Assembly (NCBI RefSeq): GCF_040732315.1
Contig: NZ_CP160388.1
Coordinates: forward strand, 1,389,501-1,453,500
Direction of reading: 5' to 3'
From: Oryzisolibacter sp. LB2S
Lineage (GTDB): Bacteria > Pseudomonadota > Gammaproteobacteria > Burkholderiales > Burkholderiaceae_C
Length of the DNA: 64,000 nt
In this document: piece by piece, positions 43,802 through 51,646 of the stretch
How positions within the stretch are numbered: position 1 is the stretch's first letter
How the letters are laid out: each line of letters starts with the position of its first letter
Notes under the pieces: model-generated
What the model saw: only the letters and a program-made list of their open reading frames with translations
What the model was told of the DNA's origin: nothing
The model's database searches: none
Program-made: the position numbers and the translations under genes

Positions 43802-44515
43802 ATGAGTGAATCCGTAAATGCCGACCCGGCTGAACTGGCCAAATTCTCGGACCTGGCGCATCGCTGGTGGGATCCCGACAGCGAATTCCGTCCTCTGCAC
43901 CAGATCAACCCGCTGCGCCTCGCGTGGATCCAGCAACTGTCACCGCTGGAAGGTTTGCGCGTGCTCGACGTGGGCTGTGGCGGCGGCATTCTGGCCGACT
44001 CCATGGCGCGCAAGGGTGCCCACGTGACAGGCATTGACCTGGCGACCAAGGCCTTGCGCGTGGCGCGCCTGCACGCGCTGGAAGCGCAGACGCCGGGCAT
44101 TGAATATCGCGAGGTCAGCGTCGAGGCGCTCGCCCAGGAAATACCCGCGGCGTTTGACACGGTCACCTGCATGGAGATGCTCGAGCATGTGCCGGATCCT
44201 CACTCGGTCGTGGCCGCCTGCGCGCAACTCGTCAAGCCGGGGGGCTGGGTGTTCTTCTCGACGATCAACCGCAACCCCAAGGCATATGCCCTGGCCATCG
44301 TCGCGGCCGAGTACGTCCTCAAGATGCTGCCGCAGGGCACGCACGAATATGCCAAGTTCATTCAGCCGAGCGAACTCGCGGCCGCCTGTCGCAGCGCCGG
44401 GCTGGACGTGGTGCAGGCACGTGGCATGCAGTACAACCCGTTGACCGGGCGTTACTGGCTGAGCGATGACACCAGCGTCAACTATCTTGTCGCCACCCGA
44501 CGCCCGGCAGAGTGA
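43802..44515 (+). CDS. ubiG: Ubiquinone biosynthesis O-methyltransferase UbiG
   Basis: This 237-residue SAM-dependent methyltransferase performs the two O-methylations of ubiquinone synthesis. Motif I is [15 protein letters not shown], and [19 protein letters not shown] is a UbiG hallmark near the N terminus. ATG 43802 ([15 protein letters not shown]) gives the standard length; an in-frame ATG at 43769 falls in the terminator T-run. Its stop overlaps the beginning of gph by a few bases. Confidence 0.93.
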   Translation: MSESVNADPAELAKFSDLAHRWWDPDSEFRPLHQINPLRLAWIQQLSPLEGLRVLDVGCGGGILADSMARKGAHVTGIDLATKALRVARLHALEAQTPGIEYREVSVEALAQEIPAAFDTVTCMEMLEHVPDPHSVVAACAQLVKPGGWVFFSTINRNPKAYALAIVAAEYVLKMLPQGTHEYAKFIQPSELAAACRSAGLDVVQARGMQYNPLTGRYWLSDDTSVNYLVATRRPAE

Positions 44516-44517
44516 GC

Positions 44518-45189
44518 ATGACCATGTTTGCAAACGTGCGCGCGGTTCTGTTCGACCTTGATGGCACCCTGATCGACAGCGCTCCCGATCTCGGCGCCGC
44601 GGCAGACCGACTGCGAACCGACCGTGGTCTTGGCCCGCTGCCAATGCAGGCCTACCGCCCCATGGCGGGTGCCGGCGCGCGCGGCATGTTGTCGGTGGCC
44701 TTTGGCATCACGCCGGAGCATCCTGACTTTCCCAGCCTGCGGGAAGAGTTCTTTGCGAACTATGAGCGGCGTATCCATGAACAGACCGAAGTGTTTGCCG
44801 GCGTTCCCGAACTTGTCGCGACGCTGGCAGAGCGATCGCTGCGGTGGGGCGTCGTCACCAACAAAATGGCGCGCTTTACCTCGCTCATCGCCCAGCGGGT
44901 GGCGCTGTTCCAGGGGGCTGGTGCCATCGTGAGCGGCGACACCACACCTTACATGAAGCCGCACCCCGCGCCCTTGCTGGCGGCTGCCGAGCAACTCGGC
45001 CTGACGCCCCAGGAATGCATCTATGTGGGTGACGATGAGCGCGACATACTTGCGGGTCGCGCGGCGGGCATGGGTACTGTCGCAGCCATGTATGGCTACC
45101 TGGGCGCAGGAGCATCACCCACCGACTGGGGCGCTGACGCCGTGATCGAATCCCCGCTGGATCTCTTGAAATTCATTGTTTCGGTCTAA
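44518..45189 (+). CDS. gph: Phosphoglycolate phosphatase (HAD family)
   Basis: This 223-residue HAD-superfamily phosphatase has the nucleophile motif VLFDLDGTLIDSAPD, motif II/III TNK and KPHP, and motif IV YVGDDERDI. Gph removes phosphate from 2-phosphoglycolate. A GTG at 44512 and an ATG at 44518 are in frame; I prefer the ATG. Pairing with ubiG is common in beta- and gammaproteobacteria. N-acetylmuramate phosphatase (MupP-like) activity is an alternative. Confidence 0.88.
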   Translation: MTMFANVRAVLFDLDGTLIDSAPDLGAAADRLRTDRGLGPLPMQAYRPMAGAGARGMLSVAFGITPEHPDFPSLREEFFANYERRIHEQTEVFAGVPELVATLAERSLRWGVVTNKMARFTSLIAQRVALFQGAGAIVSGDTTPYMKPHPAPLLAAAEQLGLTPQECIYVGDDERDILAGRAAGMGTVAAMYGYLGAGASPTDWGADAVIESPLDLLKFIVSV

Positions 45190-45201
45190 AATGCCTACCA
45201 A

Positions 45202-45579
45202 GGGGCTGTCCCGGTTTCGACGTGGGTTCGGAATTGGAGCGGTGCATGTCGAGCTTGAGTGATGCTCGTAAATCTCCATTCACTAAAGTAACTGCAAACG
45301 ACGAACGTTTCGCACTCGCCGCCTAAAACCGGCGAGCCTTGCAACAGCACGCTGATGGGCTGGGCAAGGGGGTAGCAATACCTCCCGGCTGCAAGGGAAT
45401 TCACATCAGCTGGCCTTGTGTCGGGTACCTTGACACCGGGCGAGATTCAAGGGTGCTGGTGGTTCAGGCAGCGTGCGTCTGCGCGGCCTGAACGACGAGA
45501 TTCAAATCAGAACGCTAAACATGTAGATCTGCCCGATAAAGGCTTGCGGACGCGGGTTCAATTCCCGCCAGCTCCACCA
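45202..45579 (+). ncRNA. ssrA: Transfer-messenger RNA (tmRNA)
   Basis: The 378-nt tmRNA starts GGGGCTGTCCCGGTTTCGAC and ends with the T-arm GGGTTCAATTCCCGCC and encoded CCA. The acceptor stem pairs GGGGCTG with CAGCTCC. The tag reading frame (45294-45326) encodes ANDERFALAA and a stop. It rescues stalled ribosomes and marks the nascent chain for degradation. Its 3' end is a classic integration site, and the content becomes accessory immediately downstream. Confidence 0.97.
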
Positions 45580-45584
45580 ATCAC

Positions 45585-45614
45585 AAGGGTCTGGATAGTC
45601 TCCAGGCCCTTTTT
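45585..45614 (+). terminator. Rho-independent terminator after ssrA
   Basis: AAGGGTCTGGA-TAGTC-TCCAGGCCCTTTTT forms an 11-bp stem with one mismatch and a T-run, six bases after the tmRNA CCA. Confidence 0.85.
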
Positions 45615-45887
45615 CTTGCCTGAAATCCCCGCGCCACGCCGGGTTGCGGCCATCCGTGCTGCGGGTGACCACCGGCCCAAACACCCGAAATCAGCCACTT
45701 TCTCGGCCAGAGCCGTCTCTATTCTCTGTTTGGCCTGCGGGTAGGCGCAGATGGCGGTCTTGCAAAATCAACAACTTACGCGCGGCGGTTCATCGTCAAT
45801 CAAGACCAGCGGTCCCCATCGCAACTAGACGATGTGCGTCATTTGTACTAACATTGCGGCAGTTGATCTAACAAAAGAGGTGCTGCT
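45615..45887. other. Non-coding region between ssrA and the toxin-antitoxin operon
   Basis: No gene or RNA is recognised here. It probably contains the left junction of the accessory island. The last 45 bp carry AT-rich promoter-like sequence and the ribosome-binding site GAGGTG of the antitoxin gene. Confidence 0.5.
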
Positions 45888-46181
45888 ATGACTGCTGTTG
45901 CATCGTCGCCTTCCGCACGGTCCGCCCGCCTCGGGCTGCGCGCCACCTCCGAACAGGAGGTGGTGTTGCGTCGGGCTGCTGAGGTCGCCCACAAGTCGCT
46001 GACCGACTTCATCCTCGACAGCGCCTGCCTGGCCGCCGAGCAAACCCTGCTGGACCAACGATTGTTCATGGTCTCGGGCAGCCAGTACCAGGCCCTGATG
46101 GATCTGCTGGATCGCCCCGAACAGGCCAACGACGGTTTGCGCGACCTGTTTGCCCGCAAGGCGCCCTGGGACACGAAGTGA
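45888..46181 (+). CDS. DUF1778/TacA-type antitoxin
   Basis: This 97-residue protein has an N-terminal ribbon-helix-helix-like segment (ARLGLRATSEQEVVLRRAAE) with the DUF1778 pattern KSLTDFILDSACLAAEQTL, and an unstructured C-terminal tail. Such proteins bind their own promoter and neutralise a GNAT toxin encoded next. The TGA overlaps the toxin GTG (GTGA). AAGAGGTG lies six bases before the ATG. Confidence 0.88.
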   Translation: MTAVASSPSARSARLGLRATSEQEVVLRRAAEVAHKSLTDFILDSACLAAEQTLLDQRLFMVSGSQYQALMDLLDRPEQANDGLRDLFARKAPWDTK

Positions 46182-46678
46182 CGTTGCGCGCACCGGAGCC
46201 ACTGGCTGCGCAGCATCGGCTGGAAGACTTTGATTGCGGCAAGCCAGCCCTCAACGACTGGCTACTGCGCCACGCCCGCCAGGCACAAGGCAGTGGATCG
46301 GCCAAGACCTTCGTCGTTGCCGAGGAGGATGGTCGTGTGGCGGGCTACTTCAGCCTGACCGTCGGGCAGGTCGACACGCTGGAGGCACCGGAGCGCATCC
46401 GCAAGGGGATGGGTCAATATCCGGTTCCGGTAGTGATCTTGGCAAGGCTGGCCGTGTCGCAGCAGGATCAGGGGCGCGGCATTGGCTTTGGTTTGTTGCA
46501 GGATGCCATCCGGCGGACGATGCTGATTGCCGAGCAGGCCGGCATCCGGGCGATGCTGACTCACCCCATCGATGAAGAAGCGGCGAGGTACTACACCCGG
46601 TTCGGCTTCATCGCGTCACCACTGCGCGAGCAGCAACTGCTGCTGCTCTTGAAGGACGCCCGTCGCTGGGTACGTTGA
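46178..46678 (+). CDS. GNAT-family toxin (TacT/AtaT-like acetyltransferase)
   Basis: This 166-residue GNAT acetyltransferase has the acetyl-CoA-binding motif QQDQGRGIGFGLLQDA and the C-terminal tyrosine region ARYYTRFGF. TacT- and AtaT-type toxins acetylate charged aminoacyl-tRNAs and stop translation; the tRNA target here is unknown. The start is a GTG coupled to the antitoxin stop. The FDCGKPALNDWL segment near the N terminus is typical of this toxin group. Confidence 0.87.
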   Translation: MTLRAPEPLAAQHRLEDFDCGKPALNDWLLRHARQAQGSGSAKTFVVAEEDGRVAGYFSLTVGQVDTLEAPERIRKGMGQYPVPVVILARLAVSQQDQGRGIGFGLLQDAIRRTMLIAEQAGIRAMLTHPIDEEAARYYTRFGFIASPLREQQLLLLLKDARRWVR

Positions 46679-46681
46679 ACC

Positions 46682-46909
46682 ATGACCGTCGAATCACTGC
46701 CCGCTTTCACCAAGCCAGCCCGCCAGCGCTGGGAGTCGATTCCCGCCGACATCCGTCAGCAGCTGCTGTCCAACGTCTGGTGCGGCCACTGCCGTCACGA
46801 AACAACGATCACCAACTTCACCGGCACTCTCAAGGGAGGCGACTTGCTGCTGGTGGGCAAGTGCGCCGAATGCCAAGGTGACGTGGCCCGGGTCATCGAG
46901 GGCTTGTAA
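46682..46909 (+). CDS. Small putative zinc-ribbon protein
   Basis: This 75-residue protein has no assigned family. It has two CxxC pairs, CGHC near residue 34 and CAEC near residue 62, separated by a beta-rich stretch (TTITNFTGTLKGGDLLLVGK), which suggests a zinc ribbon. It starts 4 bp after the toxin stop and may be part of the toxin-antitoxin transcript. Confidence 0.65.
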   Translation: MTVESLPAFTKPARQRWESIPADIRQQLLSNVWCGHCRHETTITNFTGTLKGGDLLLVGKCAECQGDVARVIEGL

Positions 46910-46914
46910 CCCGA

Positions 46915-47367
46915 TCACGCATCAAACCCCGCCACCACCGCCCGCTGCGCCGCCCAATCCACCGGCAGCGGATTGCGCTGGAACCACAGCAGACTCATAC
47001 ACCGGGGCTGCTGCCCGGCCAGGATGCTCTGGATGATGGCGGGCTCCAGCAGCGTCAGGCGCAGCAGTTCGTTGACCGTCGAGTGGTGCAGGCCTTCTGC
47101 TTTAGCAATCTCGCTGCCACTGCCGACCACGCCGTCGTCGAGCAACTGCTGCCAGTAGAACGCCCGGGTGAGCGCCACCAGCAAGGGCTGGTCGATCTGG
47201 CTGGCGACCTTGCCCGGCGCGTCCAATTGGCCATCCGGCCGCACAACCACCTTGCTGGCGCCGCGCCTCCTGATCTTCAGCGGGATGAAGGTGGAGAGTG
47301 TCACCTGCCCGCCATCCCGGCGCTCGCGGGCGATGGGGCCGCCCAAAGCCTGCACTTTCGGTTTCAT
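46915..47367 (-). CDS. HTH protein associated with the serine recombinase
   Basis: This 150-residue protein has a basic N terminus with KIRRRGASKVVVRPDG, then a ParB-like helix-turn-helix (SEIAKAEGLHHSTVNELLRL) and the segment ILAGQQPRCMSLLWFQRNPL. The ATG at 47367 overlaps the recombinase stop (ATGA). It is likely a DNA-binding partner or directionality factor of the recombinase; that role is inferred from position only. Confidence 0.72.
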   Translation of the reverse strand: MKPKVQALGGPIARERRDGGQVTLSTFIPLKIRRRGASKVVVRPDGQLDAPGKVASQIDQPLLVALTRAFYWQQLLDDGVVGSGSEIAKAEGLHHSTVNELLRLTLLEPAIIQSILAGQQPRCMSLLWFQRNPLPVDWAAQRAVVAGFDA

Positions 47368-48722
47368 GCCTGCACCTCCTGCTGCTCCCATTCCTGCAAT
47401 TCCGCGCCGATGGTGCCGGGCAACAATTCCCCGGTCAGTTCCTGCCAACCCTGAGCGCGCCAGATGATTTCCAGTCCGCCGTCGGCCATCACCACGCGCT
47501 CGATCAGGAGTTTTGCCAGACGGCACTGTTCGGCGGGAAACAGCTCCCGCCACAGGCCCGCGAGGTTGCGCATCGGCAGCACGACCTGCGGTTCGGTGAG
47601 GTCAGGCCGGATGTGCTGCATCCGATCCCACACCGCCTGCACCTGATGCGGCGTGGAGAGCGCCGCCACGATCTGCTGCGTCACCAGATCCTCAATCGGC
47701 GCGGCAGGCAACGAGCCGTGCCGACTGGCCCACGCGCCCAAGCGCCGGTGTTTGTCGGGGCTGTAATAGCGGTAGGTCTTGCCCTTCTTCTTCGTGTAGC
47801 TGGGCACCAGACGTTCGCCATCGGACGTGAACAGCAGACCGCGCAGCAACACTGGCTCGCTCTGGCGATCATTGGTCTCGCGCCGCCGCAAGGTGCCATC
47901 GGTGGCGATCAGCGCGTGCACCGCGTCCCACTGCGCCTGCGTGATGAGGGCCTGATGCTGGCCGGGGAAACTCTGCCCCTTGTGGACGATCTCGCCCAGG
48001 TACATACGGTTGTGCAGCATCTTGTAGATGGTCTGCTTGGTGAAGGGCTTGCCGCCCTTGGTGAGCACGCCTTCAGCGCCGTAGGCCTTGGCCATCAGCG
48101 TGGCTGAGCGTAGGGTGATGAAGTCGTCAAAGATGCGTCGCACCAGAGCGGCCTCGGCCTCGTTGATGACCAACATCCGGTCGCGCACGTCGTAGCCCAG
48201 CGGCAGCGGCCCGCCCATCCACATCCCCTTGGCCTTGGCTAGGGCGATCTTGTCGCGGATGCGCTCGCCGGTGACCTCGCGCTCGAACTGGGCGAAGGAC
48301 AACAGCACGTTGAGCATCAGCCTGCCCATCGACGTAGCCGAGTTGATCTGTTGGGTGACGGCACTGAAGCTGACGCGGTGGCGATCAAACACATCGACCA
48401 TCCGCGCGAAATCCGCCAGCGAGCGGGATAGCCGGTCGATCTTGTAGACCACCACGATGTCGACCTTGCCCATCTGGATGTCCGCCATCAGGCGCTTCAG
48501 CGCAGGGCGTTCCATAGTGCCGCCGGAGTAGCCGCCGTCGTCGTAGTCGTCGGCCACGGCAATCCAGCCCTCGTGGCTTTGGCTCTTGATGAAGGCGTGG
48601 CCAGCTTCCTTCTGGGCATCGATGGAGTTGAAGGACTGATCCAGACGCTCATCGCTGGAAACCCTGCAGTACACCGCGCAGCGCTTGGGTGGGACAGTTG
48701 GTGAAGCCGCGGATCGACTCAT
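47364..48722 (-). CDS. Large serine recombinase (site-specific integrase)
   Basis: This 452-residue resolvase/invertase-fold recombinase has the catalytic serine (S22) in YCRVSSDERLDQS. It has DRLSRSLADF with the conserved arginines and a C-terminal Recombinase domain (PLPLGYDVRD..., KPFTKQTIYKMLHNRMYLGE). A zinc-ribbon-type domain with four cysteines is not obvious. Such proteins insert and excise mobile elements. It is coupled at both ends with ATGA overlaps. Some relatives of this type act on specific chromosomal targets, but the att site here is unknown. Confidence 0.9.
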   Translation of the reverse strand: MSRSAASPTVPPKRCAVYCRVSSDERLDQSFNSIDAQKEAGHAFIKSQSHEGWIAVADDYDDGGYSGGTMERPALKRLMADIQMGKVDIVVVYKIDRLSRSLADFARMVDVFDRHRVSFSAVTQQINSATSMGRLMLNVLLSFAQFEREVTGERIRDKIALAKAKGMWMGGPLPLGYDVRDRMLVINEAEAALVRRIFDDFITLRSATLMAKAYGAEGVLTKGGKPFTKQTIYKMLHNRMYLGEIVHKGQSFPGQHQALITQAQWDAVHALIATDGTLRRRETNDRQSEPVLLRGLLFTSDGERLVPSYTKKKGKTYRYYSPDKHRRLGAWASRHGSLPAAPIEDLVTQQIVAALSTPHQVQAVWDRMQHIRPDLTEPQVVLPMRNLAGLWRELFPAEQCRLAKLLIERVVMADGGLEIIWRAQGWQELTGELLPGTIGAELQEWEQQEVQA

Positions 48723-49156
48723 TGCGTCGCCCCCTTGCCGCCGCGCAGGCCAAAGAACTTCGGTCCATTCCACTGCGTGCCGGTGATGTGGCGCGCCGCT
48801 GCCGACAGGCTTTTGAAGACCTGCCCGTTGAGTTCGTACAGACCGTCGGGCGTGACGGTCACGCGGTACTGGCGCTCGTCCCATTCGCGGATCAGCGTGG
48901 TACCGGGCATCAACAAGGTCTGCGTGCTACGTCCGGCGGCGCTCTTGATCTTGGAATGCTTGGCCCCGGCCTCGACCAGCATCTTGCGCAGGTTAGTGGG
49001 CAGCGCGCCGTAGGCCTGCTCCTGGATGCGGTAGGCCAGACGCGATTCGACGTAGTGGCGGTTGCGGTGGCTAGGCCGCCGGGGAAAGTGCTGATCCCAC
49101 AGCGCCCAGAGTTCGGCCATGGGCAGTGAGGGCAAGGCCGCGATTTGCGCCGACAC
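48719..49156 (-). CDS. DUF2924 protein, probable recombinase partner, with a 5' homopolymer frameshift
   Basis: This DUF2924-family protein (WALWDQHFPRRPSHRNRHYVE..., YRVTVTPDGLYELNGQVFKS) is the usual companion of large serine recombinases in mobile islands. The annotated 145-residue form uses a GTG at 49156. A better start, ATG at 49188 with GGAG eight bases upstream, is out of frame because the C run at 49174-49181 has eight residues; nine would give MSTPPHTGTSTVSAQIAAL continuous with the protein. Its stop overlaps the recombinase ATG. Confidence 0.8.
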   Translation of the reverse strand: MSAQIAALPSLPMAELWALWDQHFPRRPSHRNRHYVESRLAYRIQEQAYGALPTNLRKMLVEAGAKHSKIKSAAGRSTQTLLMPGTTLIREWDERQYRVTVTPDGLYELNGQVFKSLSAAARHITGTQWNGPKFFGLRGGKGATQ

Positions 49157-49249
49157 GGTGCTGGTGCCCGTGTGGGGGGGGTGCTCATCGAAAATTCTCC
49201 AGTGGTTGAGACATCCACATTCAGGCGCTGTGGCGGGCAAAAGCCAAGG

Positions 49250-49660
49250 TCAAACCGTGCTCTGTGGCTGCGCGGCCAAGGGCGGCGGCGTCAATCCGAC
49301 GGCGGACTCGGTATCGGTGCGGTAGCTGATGGCCTTGCCTGTGACCGGGTGGCACAGCGTGCCGAACATCACCTCGCTGCCGGTGCGCTGGGCGACGACG
49401 CAGGTATCGTCCAGATGCGCCGGAAACACCCAGCCCCGCACGCCATCGGGCAGGTAGGCGAATTCCTCGATGCAGTGCAGCAGGCAGGGCTTGCCGAGTG
49501 CCTCGGCTTGGGCCTGCGCCCGCGCGATGGCGTCGGATTCGTCACCGACCTCAACAATGGGAATCCACAGCACCTCGTGACCCGCAGCGAACCAGAGCAG
49601 GACTTCGGCCTGCATGTCGAAGGCGTGCGGGCCGACAGGTTGAATGATGTGATGGCTCAT
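49250..49660 (-). CDS. Conserved hypothetical protein of the mobility operon
   Basis: This 136-residue protein of unknown function begins MSHHIIQPVGPHAFDMQAEV and has no membrane segment. GGAG stands at proper spacing before its ATG. It lies between the coiled-coil protein and DUF2924 genes in the same direction and is probably cotranscribed. Confidence 0.7.
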   Translation of the reverse strand: MSHHIIQPVGPHAFDMQAEVLLWFAAGHEVLWIPIVEVGDESDAIARAQAQAEALGKPCLLHCIEEFAYLPDGVRGWVFPAHLDDTCVVAQRTGSEVMFGTLCHPVTGKAISYRTDTESAVGLTPPPLAAQPQSTV

Positions 49661-49844
49661 CGGATGAACTCCAGTTTCAAAATGGGATCAGGAGGAGGGA
49701 AAAGCCGGTTTGCGCGATGCCCTTCGTGCTTGGCACCGGTGGGCCTCACGTGGCATGGGCGGAGCCGGACTGGCGGAAGCGATCAAGCGCCAGTCCGAGG
49801 CGGACGGCGGATATGCCACGACTGCCCGCCGCCTGCCCCATCAG

Positions 49845-50690
49845 TCACGCGCTCGGTCGCTCAGCCACCAACTTCGCGCGGGCAGCTTCGAGGTACTCGT
49901 GTGGAATCTCGATCTCGATCTTGTGCTCGCCGCTTGTGCGAAACCCGGCGATGCGTGCCGCGACCGAAGCACGGGCCAGCGCGTTGTAGATGTGTGGTAA
50001 CTGCTCGTTGAGCTCGATTTGCGCGACGCTGGCCTGGCGATGCTTGAAGGCCCGCTCCGCGTCTATGATCTGGCCGGGGAGGGTGGCCATCTCGGAATCC
50101 AGGGCCTGCACCCTGCTGCTGAGGTTCTCCCGCGTGGTACGGGCCACACGTAGCTCGATATCCAGTTTGGTCAACGCCTCGGGCAGGGCGAACTCGCCCT
50201 GGTCAGCCGCCATCGCCTCGCTGGCGGATTGGGTTTCGGCAGCGATACGGTGCTCGAGCTCGCCGATGCGCGTTTCGATCTTGGCGATGAGCTTGACTTG
50301 CTGTTCGCGCTCGGCCTGCAGGCTGCTCCTTCGCCGAAGCAGGTCGATGAGGGCCGCGCGGTGCTGTTCCAGCTTGCCCGGCGCTTCGACGATGGAGCGC
50401 AGGTCATTGAACTTGCCCGTCAAGGTGCTGGCCTTGCGCTGCAAGTTGTCGGCGTGGTTTTTGGCTTCGCTGGCTGCGAGTCGCGCACGGCGCTCCGGTT
50501 CAGAGATGGAATGCTGGTTGCCGCGCTGCTCCAGTTCGAAGGCGTATTTGGCCTTGGCATCGGCATCGGCCTTGGCTGCGTCGGCTGCGGCCTGTGCTTC
50601 TTCGAGCTGCTGTTTGACCTCGACGCACTCGGCCTTGATGCGCTCGTAGTAGCCGGTGGTGGACTTTTTGCTGAAGGGGTTGAGTTTCAT
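49845..50690 (-). CDS. Long coiled-coil protein of the mobility operon
   Basis: This 281-residue protein is mostly heptad coiled coil: an alanine/glutamate-rich first part (VKQQLEEAQAAADAAKADAD) and a second coil (LIAKIETRIGELEHRIAAE), ending in a short beta-rich tail (SGEHKIEIEIPHEYLEAA). No family is recognised. ATG 50690 (MKLNPFSKKST) is preferred to an upstream codon. Its place ahead of the recombinase genes suggests a structural or DNA-associated role. Confidence 0.75.
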   Translation of the reverse strand: MKLNPFSKKSTTGYYERIKAECVEVKQQLEEAQAAADAAKADADAKAKYAFELEQRGNQHSISEPERRARLAASEAKNHADNLQRKASTLTGKFNDLRSIVEAPGKLEQHRAALIDLLRRRSSLQAEREQQVKLIAKIETRIGELEHRIAAETQSASEAMAADQGEFALPEALTKLDIELRVARTTRENLSSRVQALDSEMATLPGQIIDAERAFKHRQASVAQIELNEQLPHIYNALARASVAARIAGFRTSGEHKIEIEIPHEYLEAARAKLVAERPSA

Positions 50691-50715
50691 GGTCTTGGGC
50701 TGCGGTGGTTGGGGA

Positions 50716-51027
50716 TCAGGAATGAGTGATGGCCTCGCCGCGATAGCGGGCATCGCTCGGCTGAGCCACAGTGCTTGCCCACAGACCAGGGCCAAGCTGT
50801 TTCTTGATGCCTACCGGTGCGCCTGGGCGGTGCGGACGGTTCGTGGCCTGCCAGCCGTGGTGAGTACCGGATGGCGCTGTCGATGCGGCGGTCATCACCG
50901 CAACGGCCTGTGCCAAATCCGTTCGAGCCCAGGGCGAGGTGGCGTCCAGCGTCTGGACGGCATCGGGTTCTTGAAGGCCCAGCGCCTTGCGCCAGACCGG
51001 ATGCAGATGGGACAGATTGGAATGGCT
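50716..51027 (-). CDS. Hypothetical protein upstream of the mobility operon
   Basis: This 103-residue protein of unknown function begins (GTG) VSHSNLSHLHPVWRKAL. The GTG at 51027 has GGAG seven bases upstream, while the longer GTG form at 51069 has no ribosome-binding site. It is first in the minus-strand operon. Coding potential is moderate. Confidence 0.55.
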   Translation of the reverse strand, partial: SHSNLSHLHPVWRKALGLQEPDAVQTLDATSPWARTDLAQAVAVMTAASTAPSGTHHGWQATNRPHRPGAPVGIKKQLGPGLWASTVAQPSDARYRGEAITHS

Positions 51028-51418
51028 CACCGCGTTCTCCGTTGTAGGTTGAGGATGTGCAACGTGCACAGGAGAAATGGTGGCGAAACAGAGACGTTCT
51101 GGCGATCTGGGCGCAGCGGGTTTTAGCGTGTTTTAGCGTGCGTGAGCTCCCTACAGCGCACTTCAGCGCACTCGGGCCTGCTGCGGATAGACGGTTTTGC
51201 AGCGATGCTTGAGGCCATCTGTTGCGCAAATACATCCGAAGTAAAGAGCAATGCCGATGAATGCCTGGGCCGTTTGTCCTCGTTTTCGACGATTTGGCCA
51301 TTTCGGGTGTTTGCCGTCGCGACACGAACCACGAAGAATCTGTTGCAACGCTGGCGGCGCAGCCCTCACCGACGGAATGTGAGGGGCGCCAAGGGCACAA
51401 CGACTTGAAAGGAACGCC
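51028..51418. promoter_or_regulatory. Divergent control region with 10-bp tandem repeats
   Basis: This region separates the minus-strand mobility operon from the plus-strand HTH/primase-helicase genes. It holds TTTTAGCGTG twice in tandem (51121-51140) and CAGCGCACT(T/C) twice in tandem (51154-51173). They are 10-bp repeats, one helical turn each, suited to a regulator such as the AlpA-like protein. The rest, to 51418, holds no supported gene. Confidence 0.55.
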
Positions 51419-51646
51419 ATGAACACCATCGAACATCCGAGCCTGTTCACACCACGCCAGTTGGCAGCCCGTTGGGGCATGAGTGAGAAGACCCTTGAAC
51501 GCTGGCGCTCGCTCGGTACCGGCCCGACGTACCTGAAGCTCGGCAGCCGCGTGATGTATCCGCTGTCCTCCATCACGCAACACGAGCAGGGCCGGATGCG
51601 CCGCTGCACGGCGGGCCGAGAACTGCCCCAGTTCCAGCACTGCTGA
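51419..51646 (+). CDS. AlpA/excisionase-like HTH DNA-binding protein
   Basis: This 75-residue protein has a winged helix-turn-helix of the HTH_17/AlpA kind: LFTPRQLAARWGMSEKTLERW and GPTYLKLGSRVMYPLSSI. Such proteins regulate or direct excision of mobile elements. AAAGGAACGCC precedes the ATG. Its TGA overlaps the start of the primase-helicase gene (TGATG). Confidence 0.82.
   Translation: MNTIEHPSLFTPRQLAARWGMSEKTLERWRSLGTGPTYLKLGSRVMYPLSSITQHEQGRMRRCTAGRELPQFQHC

Noticed and set aside
45202..45579. Short open frames on both strands inside the tmRNA
   Set aside because: The sequence is fully explained by ssrA; only the tag frame 45294-45326 is translated.
51142..51408. 88-residue plus-strand open frame upstream of the AlpA-like gene
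   Set aside because: It begins inside the tandem-repeat control region with no ribosome-binding site and has no recognised domain.
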